Assembly (NCBI RefSeq): GCF_029603165.1
Contig: NZ_JAQSVC010000004.1
Span: 310,001-374,000, forward strand
Direction: 5' to 3'
Length of the DNA stretch: 64,000 nucleotides
Origin: Galbibacter pacificus
GTDB taxonomy: Bacteria; Bacteroidota; Bacteroidia; Flavobacteriales; Flavobacteriaceae
Each line of letters begins with the position of its first letter. Within the stretch, counting starts at the first letter, position 1. Below the pieces are notes generated by a model. The model ran no database searches, was not told where the DNA came from, and worked only from the letters and a program-made list of their open reading frames with translations. Shown here piece after piece: positions 43,813-53,448 of the stretch. Made by a program: the position numbers and the translations under genes.

Positions 43813-46156
43813 AAAAGTCGATATCAACGCCTTCGTTGTAATCTATTTTTAACGAATCTTTGCTTTCTTCGGCAGGTTGACTGCAATCTACACGTATGGA
43901 CAGATCTTCCGGACGCTCAAAATCATCTTTGGAAATATCCAAATCTTCATCTGCATAGCATTTTTTCATGTACAGCCCCCAAATGGGCAATGCCATGCTG
44001 GCTCCTTGACCATAACGTGTGGTTGGAAAGTGGGTGGCCCTGTCTTCACCACCGACCCAAACTCCGGTAACTAGGTTGGGCACCATGCCCATAAACCAAC
44101 CGTCACTTTGGTTTTGTGTGGTTCCCGTTTTTCCTGCAATCGGGTTTGTAAATTCGTATGGATAACCTGTTATAATTTCTTTATACATGGTTTGGTTTTT
44201 GGCCCAACTACCCCGTAAACGCGCACCGGAACCAGATTCGGTAACCCCTTCCATTAATTTCACCGTGGTATAGGCCACTTCTTTGCTCAATACATCACGG
44301 GTTTCGGGGACCGATTCGTATAAAACCGTGCCGTTTTTATCCTCAATTCGGGTAATCATAACCGGTTTAACATACACCCCTTGATTGGCAAACGTACCAT
44401 AAGCGCCCACCATTTCGTAAACAGAGATATCGGGTGTTCCAAGGGCAATGGAAGGTACCGGGAGCATAGGTGCTTCAACACCCATACGTTTTATTAAGCT
44501 CACTACGGGCTGTGGCCCTACTTTATCCATTAATCTTGCTGTAACCGTATTTACTGAATTTGCCAAGGCATATTTTAATGTAAACATCTCACCAGTATAT
44601 TTCCCCCCATCATTTTTTGGGCACCAAGGTTCTATATTTCCATATTTATTGGCTTCAATACAGGTATATATATCGGGCAGCTCATCGCAAGGTGACAAGT
44701 GCAATTGATCGATGGCGGTGGCATACACAAAAGGCTTGAAGGTTGAACCTGCCTGACGGCGCCCCTGTTTTACCTGATCGTATTGAAAATGCTTGTAATT
44801 AATTCCGCCAACCCAAGCTTTTACATGGCCAGACTGTGGGTCCATGGACATCATTCCGGTACGTAAAAAATACTTGTAGTATTTTATGGAATCCAATGGC
44901 GACATCACGGTATCTTTCTCCCCTTTCCAAGTAAAGACTTCCATAGGGATTTTCTCTTTAAAAGACGCCATGATTTCTTCTGTAGATTTGCCCAAATCGT
45001 CGCGCATATGCCTCCAACGCTCAGATTGTTTCATGGAGTGATCGTATGTTCTTTGTATTTGTTCGGGCGTAAGGTCCAGAAATGGAGCCGTTGGGTTGCG
45101 TTTGTCTGTATTCTGCACGAAAAACTCGGCCTGTAAGCGCTTCATGTGCTCTTGTACGGCTTGCTCGGCATAGGCTTGCATACGCGAATCTATGGTGGTG
45201 AAAATTTTAAGTCCGTCAAGGTAAATATTGTATTTTTCTCCGTCGGGACGGTAATTTTCGGGGTCGCTTGCCCAATCTTTCAACCAATCTCTTAAGTACA
45301 TCCTAAAATAAGTTGCAATTCCTTCGCGGTGCGATTCCGGATGGTAATCTATATCCAAAGGCAATGCTTTTAATGTATCGAGGGCTGTTTCGTCTATAAA
45401 GTCGTTTTTGTACATTTGGTTGAGCACCACATTCCTGCGGTTGGTTACCCCTTTTTCGTTTCTTCTGGGATTATACAACGACGAGTTTTTAAACATCCCA
45501 ACCAACATAGCCGATTCTTCAACGTCGAGCTCCCCGGGTTCCTTACCAAAATAAATACGTGCTGCCGAACGGATACCATCGGCATTATTGCCAAAATCGT
45601 ATATATTAAAATACATGGCAATAATTTCCTGTTTGGTATATTGCCGTTCCAATCGTACCGCAATAATCCATTCTTTTATTTTTTGAATGATCCTTTCCAG
45701 AATATTAGAAGAAACCTGCTCGGTAAACAATTGTTTTGCCAATTGTTGCGAGATGGTACTCGCCCCGCCACGTGTTCCCAAAAATACGGCGGCCCGCAAG
45801 GTTCCCCAAGCATCAATTCCGGAATGGTCGTAATAGCGCTCGTCTTCGGTGGCCACCAATGCATTTACCAGATGTTTTGGGAGTTCTTCAAAATTTACAG
45901 GCGTCCTGTTGTCGTTTAAATAGTATTTTCCCAAGGTTTTCCCATCGGCAGAAATAACTTCGGAAGCTAAGTTTGTTTGTGGGTTTTCCAAGATTTCAAA
46001 TGAAGGCAATTTCCCGAAAACGCCCCAAGAGGCCAATAAAAATATAAGCACTACAAAAAGGATGCCTGCTGCAAAGATTCTCCAGAACCAAAGAATATAT
46101 TTTTTAAACCCTTGATCGTTCTTTTTTGTTTTTTTATTTGTCGCTTTTTTTGCCAT
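43811..46156 (-). CDS. Class A penicillin-binding protein (PBP1A-like)
   Basis: A 781-residue bifunctional peptidoglycan synthase. It has a lysine-rich cytoplasmic N-terminus, a transmembrane segment (about 22-45), a glycosyltransferase domain (GT51) with catalytic Glu in ATEDERYYDHSGID and GASTISQQLAKQLF, and a transpeptidase domain with GSTFKPF (nucleophile Ser), ANSVNT and GKTGTTQNQSDGW. The ATG at 46156 follows the gldH stop by one base, so a translational operon is likely. It acts in the periplasm. The 3' end overlaps an inverted repeat. Confidence 0.95.
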   Translation of the reverse strand: MAKKATNKKTKKNDQGFKKYILWFWRIFAAGILFVVLIFLLASWGVFGKLPSFEILENPQTNLASEVISADGKTLGKYYLNDNRTPVNFEELPKHLVNALVATEDERYYDHSGIDAWGTLRAAVFLGTRGGASTISQQLAKQLFTEQVSSNILERIIQKIKEWIIAVRLERQYTKQEIIAMYFNIYDFGNNADGIRSAARIYFGKEPGELDVEESAMLVGMFKNSSLYNPRRNEKGVTNRRNVVLNQMYKNDFIDETALDTLKALPLDIDYHPESHREGIATYFRMYLRDWLKDWASDPENYRPDGEKYNIYLDGLKIFTTIDSRMQAYAEQAVQEHMKRLQAEFFVQNTDKRNPTAPFLDLTPEQIQRTYDHSMKQSERWRHMRDDLGKSTEEIMASFKEKIPMEVFTWKGEKDTVMSPLDSIKYYKYFLRTGMMSMDPQSGHVKAWVGGINYKHFQYDQVKQGRRQAGSTFKPFVYATAIDQLHLSPCDELPDIYTCIEANKYGNIEPWCPKNDGGKYTGEMFTLKYALANSVNTVTARLMDKVGPQPVVSLIKRMGVEAPMLPVPSIALGTPDISVYEMVGAYGTFANQGVYVKPVMITRIEDKNGTVLYESVPETRDVLSKEVAYTTVKLMEGVTESGSGARLRGSWAKNQTMYKEIITGYPYEFTNPIAGKTGTTQNQSDGWFMGMVPNLVTGVWVGGEDRATHFPTTRYGQGASMALPIWGLYMKKCYADEDLDISKDDFERPEDLSIRVDCSQPAEESKDSLKIDYNEGVDIDF

Positions 46157-46157
46157 T

Positions 46158-46646
46158 TTATTTTTCAGCTGATTTTTCAATACTTATACCAATGTCTGTA
46201 ATTCCCTTCAAGGACGGAACCCCGCTTACATTGCCGTTTTTACGCATGGCATGCTCTATTGCTATGCGGTAGGTGCCCATTGTGGGAAATACAACATTTT
46301 CTTTGTAAAACAGTTTGTTTTCCTTAACGGAAGAAAAACCTTTTCCAAGCCATTCGCCATTAGGTTTTGCCATTTCGTACTCTAAAGTATCGGAAACGGT
46401 TTTTCCATTTGGAAAGTCCAAATTAACTATTAAAAACAAATTACTAAAAGGATATTTTTCATCGTTTCTTAAGTTGATGAAAACATTGTACGCATTTAGG
46501 GAATCGGGAGGCACAAAAGTGAAGTCAACTTTTTCGCCTTTGCCCCAACTTCCTTTTATTGCTTTGTACTCGCCATAAACGGCATTGGAATTGCATGCAG
46601 CAACTATGAATATTATAAGAAATAAAGAAATGAGCCTTTTATACAT
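46158..46646 (-). CDS. gldH: Gliding motility lipoprotein GldH
   Basis: A 162-residue lipoprotein with signal peptide and lipobox VAAC (Cys18). It matches GldH in length and in the pattern NAVYGEYKAIKGSWGKGEKV, LIVNLDFPNGKTVSDTLEYE, GEWLGKGFSSVKENKLFYKE. GldH is needed for gliding in Flavobacterium johnsoniae. The start overlaps the PSP1 gene stop by 8 bases, and the class A PBP follows by 1 base: a compact envelope operon. Its presence implies gliding, or at least the gliding/T9SS machinery. Confidence 0.94.
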   Translation of the reverse strand: MYKRLISLFLIIFIVAACNSNAVYGEYKAIKGSWGKGEKVDFTFVPPDSLNAYNVFINLRNDEKYPFSNLFLIVNLDFPNGKTVSDTLEYEMAKPNGEWLGKGFSSVKENKLFYKENVVFPTMGTYRIAIEHAMRKNGNVSGVPSLKGITDIGISIEKSAEK

Positions 46647-47805
46647 TCCTAGATCTTTTCCTTTTATTGTTGTTGCGTTTCTTCTTGTTTTTCTTTTGCC
46701 TTCTCTGTCCTTTGGGCCTGTCGAAACGTGTTAAACTATCCTGACCTACAACGTTCTCAAACTCTGTTTTAGTATCTACGGAGAGATCTAATGCATATTC
46801 TTCAAGGCTGGTAACGGTTTCTTTTTTCTTATTTTTAGCGATTATCTCTTTTACCTGTCCCGTGGTTAGTACAAACCAATTTGCCCATTCTCCTTCGTAT
46901 GCATACCATAAAAGGCCTTTAAAGATGTCTATTTTTTGACAAATGGCTTCGCCTTTTTTGGTTTTTAGGCGCTCTTCTTGGTTGGGAAAATCTTTAAGCG
47001 CATCCAGGTATGCGTCCAGTTCGTAATTAAGGCAACATTTTAGTTTTCCGCACTGCCCCGCAAGTTTTTGGGGATTTAAGGACAATTGCTGGTAACGTGC
47101 CGATGCGGTGTTTACCGACCTAAAATCGGTTAGCCAGGTAGAACAGCACAATTCCCTTCCGCAGGAACCAATTCCGCCCAAACGGGCCGCTTCCTGACGA
47201 TAGCCTATTTGGCGCATTTCTATGCGGGTACTAAAAGCCCGTGCCATGTCTTTTATAAGCTGGCGGAAATCTACACGTTCCTCGGCGGTATAATAAAAGG
47301 TAGCCTTTGATCCATCGCCCTGAAATTCTACATCGGAGATTTTCATTTGCAACTGAAGCTGTATTGCCAGCTCCCTCGATCTTTTTTGTACTTCGGGTTC
47401 GCGACCGCGTGCCGTTTGCCAGATGTCGATATCTTTTTGAGAAGCTTTTCGGTAGATTTTAGGCAGGTTTTCATCGGTATAATCTACCTTTTTCTTTTTC
47501 ATTTGCACCTTTACCAATTCGCCCACCAAAGTAACCACCCCTACGTCGTGCCCCGGGGAAGACTCGGTGGCCACGATATCCCCAATGGAAAGGGTCAGGT
47601 TTTCTTTATTTCTAAAAAACTCTTTTCTACTATTTTTAAATCGTACTTCTACACAATCGAAAGGCTCATGGCCATTGGGTAACGACATATTAGAAAGCCA
47701 ATCAAAAACGGTAAGTTTATTACAACCATCGGTTCCGCAAGTACCGTTATTCTTACACCCACGAGGTTGCCCATCCTTCCCGGTTGAACAACTGCTACAT
47801 CCCAT
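46639..47805 (-). CDS. PSP1 domain protein (RicT/YaaT-like)
   Basis: A 388-residue cytoplasmic protein. The N-terminus has several cysteines (GCSSCSTGKDGQPRGCKN), and the centre has the PSP1 domain with RIEMRQIGYRQEAARLGGIG, CGRELCCSTWL and QCGKLKCCLNYEL. In Bacillus the homologue RicT takes part in a complex with Fe-S clusters that helps RNase Y. The Bacteroidota protein is uncharacterised. The C-terminal tail (from about 365) is almost all Lys, Arg and Asn, so it may bind nucleic acid. It overlaps gldH. Confidence 0.85.
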   Translation of the reverse strand: MGCSSCSTGKDGQPRGCKNNGTCGTDGCNKLTVFDWLSNMSLPNGHEPFDCVEVRFKNSRKEFFRNKENLTLSIGDIVATESSPGHDVGVVTLVGELVKVQMKKKKVDYTDENLPKIYRKASQKDIDIWQTARGREPEVQKRSRELAIQLQLQMKISDVEFQGDGSKATFYYTAEERVDFRQLIKDMARAFSTRIEMRQIGYRQEAARLGGIGSCGRELCCSTWLTDFRSVNTASARYQQLSLNPQKLAGQCGKLKCCLNYELDAYLDALKDFPNQEERLKTKKGEAICQKIDIFKGLLWYAYEGEWANWFVLTTGQVKEIIAKNKKKETVTSLEEYALDLSVDTKTEFENVVGQDSLTRFDRPKGQRRQKKNKKKRNNNKRKRSRNV

Positions 47806-48043
47806 AATCTTATATATTGAACCAAAGTTTGCCGCTGCAATTTCTTCGGTTTAGGTTCATAAATACTTTTTTAGCATCGTAAAGATACTATTTTCAAATT
47901 AGTTAATAGAGAATAGTTATAAGTTAATGGTTTTTCTGGGTATTGCCCAGAAATTTTATCGGGTTTCTTTTTACCGTTTCAATTCAGAATGCTTTCTGCT
48001 ACACCATCTTCACGATTATACCTATTGTTCTATTCTGTATAAT

Positions 48044-49075
48044 TTACTTTTTAAACTTCAATACTTTGGACCTGCCTTTTTTAAATATCAAGTTGCTCAC
48101 CCCTTTCCCTTTCCTCAGGGCTTTTTGTTCTTCGTAAGGCAATGCAATAATGTCCATGCATTCATCAGAACAGCAATGATTCATTTTTTTGGCACATTCT
48201 TCACATTGAATAAACAGTAAATGGCATGCCTCATTGGCACAATTTACGTGTGTATCGCATGGTTTTCCGCATTGGTGGCAATGCGCGATAACATCTTCTG
48301 AAATACGTTCTGCCCGGCGCTCGTCGAACACAAAGTTTTTTCCTATAAATTTATTTTCAAGTTTATTTTCTTCAACTTGTCTTACATAATTAATAATCCC
48401 GCCTTCGAGCTGAAATACGTTTTTAAATCCTTTATGTTTGTAATATGCACTGGCTTTTTCACAGCGAATGCCCCCGGTACAGTACATGACCAGGTTTTTA
48501 TCTTCTTTGTGTTTTTTTAGGTCTTTTTCTATAATGGGCAGGGAGTCCCTAAAAGTATCCACATCGGGGGTAATGGCATTCTTAAAACGGCCAATTTCGC
48601 TTTCGTAATGGTTGCGCATGTCTACCAAGACCGTGTTTGGGTCTTCTATAAGTTCGTTAAACTTTATGGCATCTACATGTACGCCTTTATTTGTAACATC
48701 AAAAGTTTCGTCTTTAAGCCCGTCGGCTACTATTTTATCGCGTACTTTTACCTTCAACTTTAAAAAGGCAAAGTTGTCGTGCTCAATAGCAATGTTTAAA
48801 CGTACATTTTCCAGGAAAGTAATGGAATCTATATGTGCCTTAAAATCGTGGAACAAATCGGCAGGAACCGAAAGTTGTGCATTAATCCCTTCGTGAGCAA
48901 CATAAATCCTACCGAGAACATCCAGTTCGTTCCAGGCCAAGAATAAATGGTTTCTAAAAATTTGAGGATTTCCAATTTTAGCGTATTTATAGAAAGAGAT
49001 TGTTAAGCGGTCTTTACCCGCCTCCTCAATAAGTTTTGCCCTTTCCTCTGCGCTCAAGTTATTGTACAGTTGCAT
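48044..49075 (-). CDS. trhO: tRNA uridine(34) hydroxylase TrhO (rhodanese-like)
   Basis: A 343-residue rhodanese-domain protein of the YceA/TrhO family that hydroxylates U34 in tRNA. An N-terminal acylphosphatase-like domain is followed by the rhodanese domain, with the active cysteine in MYCTGGIRCEK. The C-terminal cysteine-rich segment (HCHQCGKPCDTHVNC, CEECAKKMNHCC) is probably a zinc site. The start MQLYNNLSAEERAKL is typical. Monocistronic, followed by the PSP1-gldH-PBP operon after about 240 bases. Confidence 0.93.
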   Translation of the reverse strand: MQLYNNLSAEERAKLIEEAGKDRLTISFYKYAKIGNPQIFRNHLFLAWNELDVLGRIYVAHEGINAQLSVPADLFHDFKAHIDSITFLENVRLNIAIEHDNFAFLKLKVKVRDKIVADGLKDETFDVTNKGVHVDAIKFNELIEDPNTVLVDMRNHYESEIGRFKNAITPDVDTFRDSLPIIEKDLKKHKEDKNLVMYCTGGIRCEKASAYYKHKGFKNVFQLEGGIINYVRQVEENKLENKFIGKNFVFDERRAERISEDVIAHCHQCGKPCDTHVNCANEACHLLFIQCEECAKKMNHCCSDECMDIIALPYEEQKALRKGKGVSNLIFKKGRSKVLKFKK

Positions 49076-49380
49076 GCTATACCAATAGTTTTACGTTAAA
49101 AGAAATTTTTTGCAAAAATACGCTTTTTTCTTTGATTGACAATTTGGTGCGTTTTCAAGTGAAGGGTTTAGCGTTTAGTGTTCAACTATTCAAAGTTTTA
49201 GTCACTTCGATGAAGGAGAAGTTGCATAATGTAATGGGCTTCAAGTTCAAAATTCAAGGTTTCATGTTTGTTTTATTTTGATGCGTATTGGGTGTTAATT
49301 CACTGCCAACAGTTATCGATTAGCATTTAGCCATGAACCCCTGATCGTTAACCGCTATTCAAAATTTCTTCAATAAAAAA
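49076..49380. other. Intergenic region, no gene seen
   Basis: About 300 bases between trhO and the structured RNA candidate. No plausible coding frame; contains the fragment CTGCCAACAGTTATCGATTA, otherwise unremarkable. Confidence 0.5.
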
Positions 49381-49382
49381 CA

Positions 49383-49585
49383 AAAAGGGCTTTGGTAAAA
49401 AACCAAAACCCTTTTCGTAGCTAATTCGTTGTTATTAAAATATTTAAAAAATATTCATCATTGCACATAACAACGAACCTAGCCTCCATCCAGCTTGCCA
49501 TTGCAACGAATTGCAACTGTGAGGTTGGCCGATTTAACATTTAATACGTAGACATTGCTTTTCATTAAATCGTCCCTTCCTTTTC
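49383..49585 (-). ncRNA. Structured small RNA candidate upstream of recA
   Basis: On the minus strand four helices can be drawn. From 5' to 3': GATTTAA/TTAAATC (49565-49571 with 49531-49537); CCTC plus CAG-TTGC against GCAA-G-CTG plus GAGG (about 49482-49524); an 11-bp perfect stem TTCGTTGTTAT/ATAACAACGAA (49467-49477 with 49425-49435) enclosing AATATTT/AAATATT; and a terminator hairpin (49383-49415) followed by T5GT6. No coding frame fits. A -7-like TATTTTG lies near 49590. Flavobacterial RNA families such as 6S-Flavo or Flavo-1 are candidates that I cannot confirm. Confidence 0.5.
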
Positions 49586-49691
49586 TTGGATAGATGCAAA
49601 ATATTTAAAAAGGTTGCGCGGCAAAATTGTATGCTGAAAAAAGAAATAGTATTTTAGCACGAATCAAAAAAATAAAAGTACACAGAGAAAA

Positions 49692-50699
49692 ATGAGTTCG
49701 GAAAAAGATGCTAAGTTAAAAGCCCTGAAGCTCACCTTGGACAAACTGGATAAAACCTATGGCAAGGGAGCTGTTATGAAAATGGGCGACAGTGTTGTTG
49801 AAGATGTTGATGCCATTCCAACGGGGTCCATTGGGCTAGATATAGCCTTGGGGGTTGGCGGTTACCCAAGAGGAAGGATTGTTGAAATATACGGTCCGGA
49901 GTCTTCCGGAAAAACCACCCTCACCTTACATGCCATTGCTGAAGCTCAAAAAGCTGGTGGCATTGCTGCCTTTATTGATGCAGAACATGCTTTTGATAGA
50001 TTTTATGCACAAAAACTGGGCGTAGATATAGACAATTTGATTATTTCACAACCAGACCACGGAGAGCAGGCTTTGGAAATTGCAGACAACCTCATACGTT
50101 CTGGTGCCATTGACATCGTTATTATCGATTCTGTTGCCGCCTTAACACCCAAAAGCGAGATCGAAGGCGAAATGGGCGACTCTAAAATGGGGCTGCATGC
50201 CCGCTTGATGTCGCAAGCCTTGCGTAAGCTTACAGCCAGCATAAGTAAAACCAAATGTACCGTCGTCTTTATTAACCAGTTAAGGGAAAAGATTGGCGTT
50301 ATGTTTGGCAATCCAGAAACCACTACCGGTGGTAATGCCTTAAAATTTTATGCCTCGGTAAGGCTGGACATTCGCCGTTCAACACAAATAAAAGATAGCG
50401 ACGGAGGTGCCTCTGGTAATAAAACCCGTGTAAAAGTGGTAAAAAACAAAGTTGCTCCGCCTTTTAAGGCAACAGAATTCGACATTATGTATGGAGAAGG
50501 AATCTCCCGTATTGGTGAAATCCTGGACCTTGGCGTAGAATTTGAAATTATTAAAAAGAGCGGCTCTTGGTTTAGTTATGGCGACACCAAACTTGGACAG
50601 GGCCGTGACGCCGTTAAAACCCTGCTACAGGACAATCCTGAGTTACTGGAAGAACTTGAAGGAAAAATAAGGGAAGCCATAAAAACTATAAATACATAG
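49692..50699 (+). CDS. recA: Recombinase RecA
   Basis: A 335-residue DNA-dependent ATPase for homologous recombination and repair. Walker A is GPESSGKT (about 65-72), and [22 protein letters not shown], the loop 2 segment [26 protein letters not shown] and the [11 protein letters not shown] motif (quoted in parts) are all present. The C-terminus is short and ends KTINT. A hairpin terminator lies about 25 bases beyond the stop. Confidence 0.99.
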   Translation: MSSEKDAKLKALKLTLDKLDKTYGKGAVMKMGDSVVEDVDAIPTGSIGLDIALGVGGYPRGRIVEIYGPESSGKTTLTLHAIAEAQKAGGIAAFIDAEHAFDRFYAQKLGVDIDNLIISQPDHGEQALEIADNLIRSGAIDIVIIDSVAALTPKSEIEGEMGDSKMGLHARLMSQALRKLTASISKTKCTVVFINQLREKIGVMFGNPETTTGGNALKFYASVRLDIRRSTQIKDSDGGASGNKTRVKVVKNKVAPPFKATEFDIMYGEGISRIGEILDLGVEFEIIKKSGSWFSYGDTKLGQGRDAVKTLLQDNPELLEELEGKIREAIKTINT

Positions 50700-50720
50700 C
50701 ATAAAAAGCTCCTATAGATA

Positions 50721-50758
50721 AAAGCCCTGAGGATTTTTAAAATCCCCGGGGCTTTTTT
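50721..50758 (+). terminator. Intrinsic terminator of recA
   Basis: AAAGCCCtgaGGATT and AATCCccgGGGCTTTTTTT form an interrupted stem followed by seven T. Confidence 0.85.
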
Positions 50759-50870
50759 TAACCTGTTTTCTATTATTAGAAAAAGTCAAAAGTAAGTTTT
50801 AAACAATTTTTTTCCACCAAACGCAACCCTTGGCACTAAAAAGCATCTAGTAATAAAATACTATATAATA

Positions 50871-51308
50871 ATGAAGAAGATATTTGCGCTAACACTAAGT
50901 TGCTTATTATTGCTTGGCTTTAGTTCTTGCGACATTTCGGATGATGATACTGCTAATTTCCATTATGAAACCCTCGAAATAACAGGTGCCGACCTGCCCG
51001 AATATTTTGAATATGGAAAAATGTACAACATCGAATTTACTTATTTGCGCCCTTCAGATTGTCATATATACGATGGATTTGAGTTTAACCCCACCGGTGA
51101 AACAGAACGTACTATCTTTGCAATTGCGGCAGTTGTAGAAAGAGCAGACTGTAAGGATTTGACAGCTATTGAAGGAACCGATAATTTTGATTTTGAAGTA
51201 CGGTACAGAGACCCCTACACATTTAAGTTTTATGTAGGCGAAGACGAAGACGGTGAAAAAGAGTACCTTACATACGAAGTCCCTGTTCAGGAAGCAGGCC
51301 AAGAATAG
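50871..51308 (+). CDS. Hypothetical lipoprotein upstream of an ECF sigma factor
   Basis: A 145-residue acidic protein of unknown family. It has a lipoprotein signal: MKKIFALTLSCLLLLGF with lipobox FSSC (Cys20). The mature part is rich in Asp and Glu and contains two further cysteines (SDCHIYDG, ADCKDLT) that may form a disulfide. It lies 27 bases upstream of the ECF sigma factor and probably shares its transcript. A signal-sensing role is suggested by position only. Confidence 0.7.
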   Translation: MKKIFALTLSCLLLLGFSSCDISDDDTANFHYETLEITGADLPEYFEYGKMYNIEFTYLRPSDCHIYDGFEFNPTGETERTIFAIAAVVERADCKDLTAIEGTDNFDFEVRYRDPYTFKFYVGEDEDGEKEYLTYEVPVQEAGQE

Positions 51309-51335
51309 AAAGTATAAAATAACCCAGCTATACGA

Positions 51336-51878
51336 GTGAGTTTAGAACAGCTCATAAAACAGTGTAAGCGGCAAAATAGAAAGGCTCAAGAACAATTATA
51401 CAAACTGTACAGTTCTAAATTGTTTAGCGTATGCCTTAAATATTCCCGCAACAAAACAGAGGCAGAAGATAATCTGCATGATAGCTTCATGGTTATTTTT
51501 AACAAGATAGACACGTATAATTTTAGAGGTTCTTTTGAAGGCTGGATGAAAAGGGTTACCGTAAATACCGTACTCCAAAAGTACAGAAAAGAAAGTGCCC
51601 TTGACGCATTGCCAAATAATTTGGAAGCCGATATAGAAGTAGAACTGCCAGAAGAAGACATTTCGTTAAATTATCTTTTAAAACTTATACAAGAACTGCC
51701 AGACCGGTACCGGCTGACATTTAATTTATATGTACTCGACGGGTATTCTCATAAAGAAATTGCAGAAATGCTTCAAATAAACGAAGGAACATCCAAGTCG
51801 AACCTGGCCCGGGCCAAAATGGCCCTTAGAAACAAAATTGAAGAAGACGAATTAAAAAACAGGGTAAATTCAGTTTAA
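51336..51878 (+). CDS. ECF-type RNA polymerase sigma factor
   Basis: A 180-residue sigma-70 family factor with region 2 (about 10-90: LFSVCLKYSRNKTEAEDNLHDSFM, quoted in parts, and FRGSFEGWMKRVTVNTVL) and region 4 (about 115-170: LPDRYRLTFNLYVLDGYSHKEIAEMLQ). GTG at 51336 is the start. The spacer between the regions is short, as usual for ECF factors. The gene is followed by a membrane-anchored protein with a beta-barrel-like C-terminus (55 bases away), which is likely to be a partner or regulator. Confidence 0.93.
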   Translation: MSLEQLIKQCKRQNRKAQEQLYKLYSSKLFSVCLKYSRNKTEAEDNLHDSFMVIFNKIDTYNFRGSFEGWMKRVTVNTVLQKYRKESALDALPNNLEADIEVELPEEDISLNYLLKLIQELPDRYRLTFNLYVLDGYSHKEIAEMLQINEGTSKSNLARAKMALRNKIEEDELKNRVNSV

Positions 51879-51932
51879 ATGCACATGCCCACAAAAAATA
51901 AATAATACCCTTTGGTATAATTGGTATTAAAA

Positions 51933-53402
51933 ATGAACGACAAGAAAAACATAGAACGCTTATTTCAAGAGAAGTTCAAAGATTTTGAAGCTGCTCCGCC
52001 ATCGCATGTATGGAACGACATACAAGCTTCTCTTGATAAAAAAGACAAGAAAAGAGGCATTGTCCCGATATGGTGGAAACTGGGCGGTGCCGCTGCTGCT
52101 ACATTGGCACTTTTCTTTATACTGAATGGTTTATTTTGGAGCAATCCAGAGGAAACTTTTCCAGAAGGCAATACCATTACCCACACAAACGATAGTATTG
52201 ACAACGGAAATACAGCGACTCAAGACAACGCTTCTGCCAAAGACGAAACATCCGATGCTGTTGCCGAAACCGAAAATGAAGATTTAAAAAATTCGGAAGA
52301 AAGCCACCAAGATAATTCTAAAATTATCAGATCTTCTTCCTATAAAACACCACAAAACGGTATTGCAAACAACGAAACGGTAGACAAAAACAAAACTTCT
52401 GGCCATGACGGGAAACTTAATGCTCCATCCGAAGGAACAAAAAAAAGCAATAGCCCCGAAATTGCCCAAAACAATATTCCTGTAAACGACGCCCAAAAAG
52501 CAATTCCAAACGATAACACAATCTTTAAAAATAACAATAACATTGCTGTAACCAATAACGACGAAGCCGCAGAAAAGGAGAAAGACATCGACAGCACGAT
52601 CACAAAAAAATCCCTATTGGATTATGTGGACGAAATGGAAAAAGAAAAGGAAGAAGAAACCTTGGCAAGCACAAGCGAAAAACCTGCAAGGTGGAGCGTA
52701 AACCCAAATGTCGCCCCTATTTATTACAATTCGCTAAGCAAAGGCTCTCCTATTAACACCGATTTTGCCGGCAACTCGAAAACCGGCGATGTAAACATGA
52801 GCTACGGTATCAACATAGCCTATAATGTAAGCAAAAGATTAAGCGTGAGGTCTGGTATCAATAGTGTGAACATGGGCTACACCACAAACAATGTTTCGTT
52901 TGGCCCCTCTGTTTTCAGTGCAGAAAAGTCTACATCAAACATTACCTTTAAGAACTCTGCAACTGCATTAAACGTATCGGACCAAAAAACTCCGTCGGCC
53001 AATTTCAATGACGAAATTCAGGCAAGGGACGAAGTTGTGTCGTCGGGTAGCATGGACCAAAAGTTTGGTTATTTGGAAATTCCCATGGAATTAAAATATC
53101 GGTTGGTAGATAAAAGGTTTGGGGTCAATATTATTGGCGGGGTAAGCTCGCTGTTTTTAACCGATAACGAAGTTTCTTTCGAGACCAACAATATGGCAAC
53201 CGAAGTTGGAGAAGCCAATAACCTGAATGACCTTAGCTTTAGTACCAATATTGGTGTAGGCGTAGATTTCCAAGTCACCAATAAGTTATTGTTTAACCTC
53301 GAACCTATGTTTAAATATCAATTAAATACATTTTCTAGGGAAGATGGTGGCTTTAGCCCGTATTTGCTCGGGGTATATACCGGTTTGAGTTTTCAGTTTT
53401 AA
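51933..53402 (+). CDS. Membrane-anchored protein with outer-membrane beta-barrel-like C-terminus
   Basis: A 489-residue protein. The first 40 residues (DKKNIERLFQEKFKDFE...WNDIQASL) resemble cytoplasmic anti-sigma-like heads of Bacteroidota. A transmembrane segment follows at about 47-66 (GGAAAATLALFFILNGLFW), then a long low-complexity Asn/Lys/Asp-rich stretch (about 70-230). The C-terminal 230 residues are strands of an outer-membrane-type beta-barrel, ending in Phe. ATG at 51933 is preferred to one 12 bases upstream. It may span from inner to outer membrane, and could signal to the neighbouring sigma factor. This is inferred. Confidence 0.75.
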   Translation: MNDKKNIERLFQEKFKDFEAAPPSHVWNDIQASLDKKDKKRGIVPIWWKLGGAAAATLALFFILNGLFWSNPEETFPEGNTITHTNDSIDNGNTATQDNASAKDETSDAVAETENEDLKNSEESHQDNSKIIRSSSYKTPQNGIANNETVDKNKTSGHDGKLNAPSEGTKKSNSPEIAQNNIPVNDAQKAIPNDNTIFKNNNNIAVTNNDEAAEKEKDIDSTITKKSLLDYVDEMEKEKEEETLASTSEKPARWSVNPNVAPIYYNSLSKGSPINTDFAGNSKTGDVNMSYGINIAYNVSKRLSVRSGINSVNMGYTTNNVSFGPSVFSAEKSTSNITFKNSATALNVSDQKTPSANFNDEIQARDEVVSSGSMDQKFGYLEIPMELKYRLVDKRFGVNIIGGVSSLFLTDNEVSFETNNMATEVGEANNLNDLSFSTNIGVGVDFQVTNKLLFNLEPMFKYQLNTFSREDGGFSPYLLGVYTGLSFQF

Positions 53403-53448
53403 GATAGTTAGTCGGGCTGCCATTGCATAACACGCAATCAACCTGAAT

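Noticed and set aside
52140-52620. Asn/Lys/Asp-rich low-complexity stretch as a possible repeat element
   Set aside because: It is in frame within the beta-barrel partner protein and shows no DNA-level repeat unit; it is a linker.
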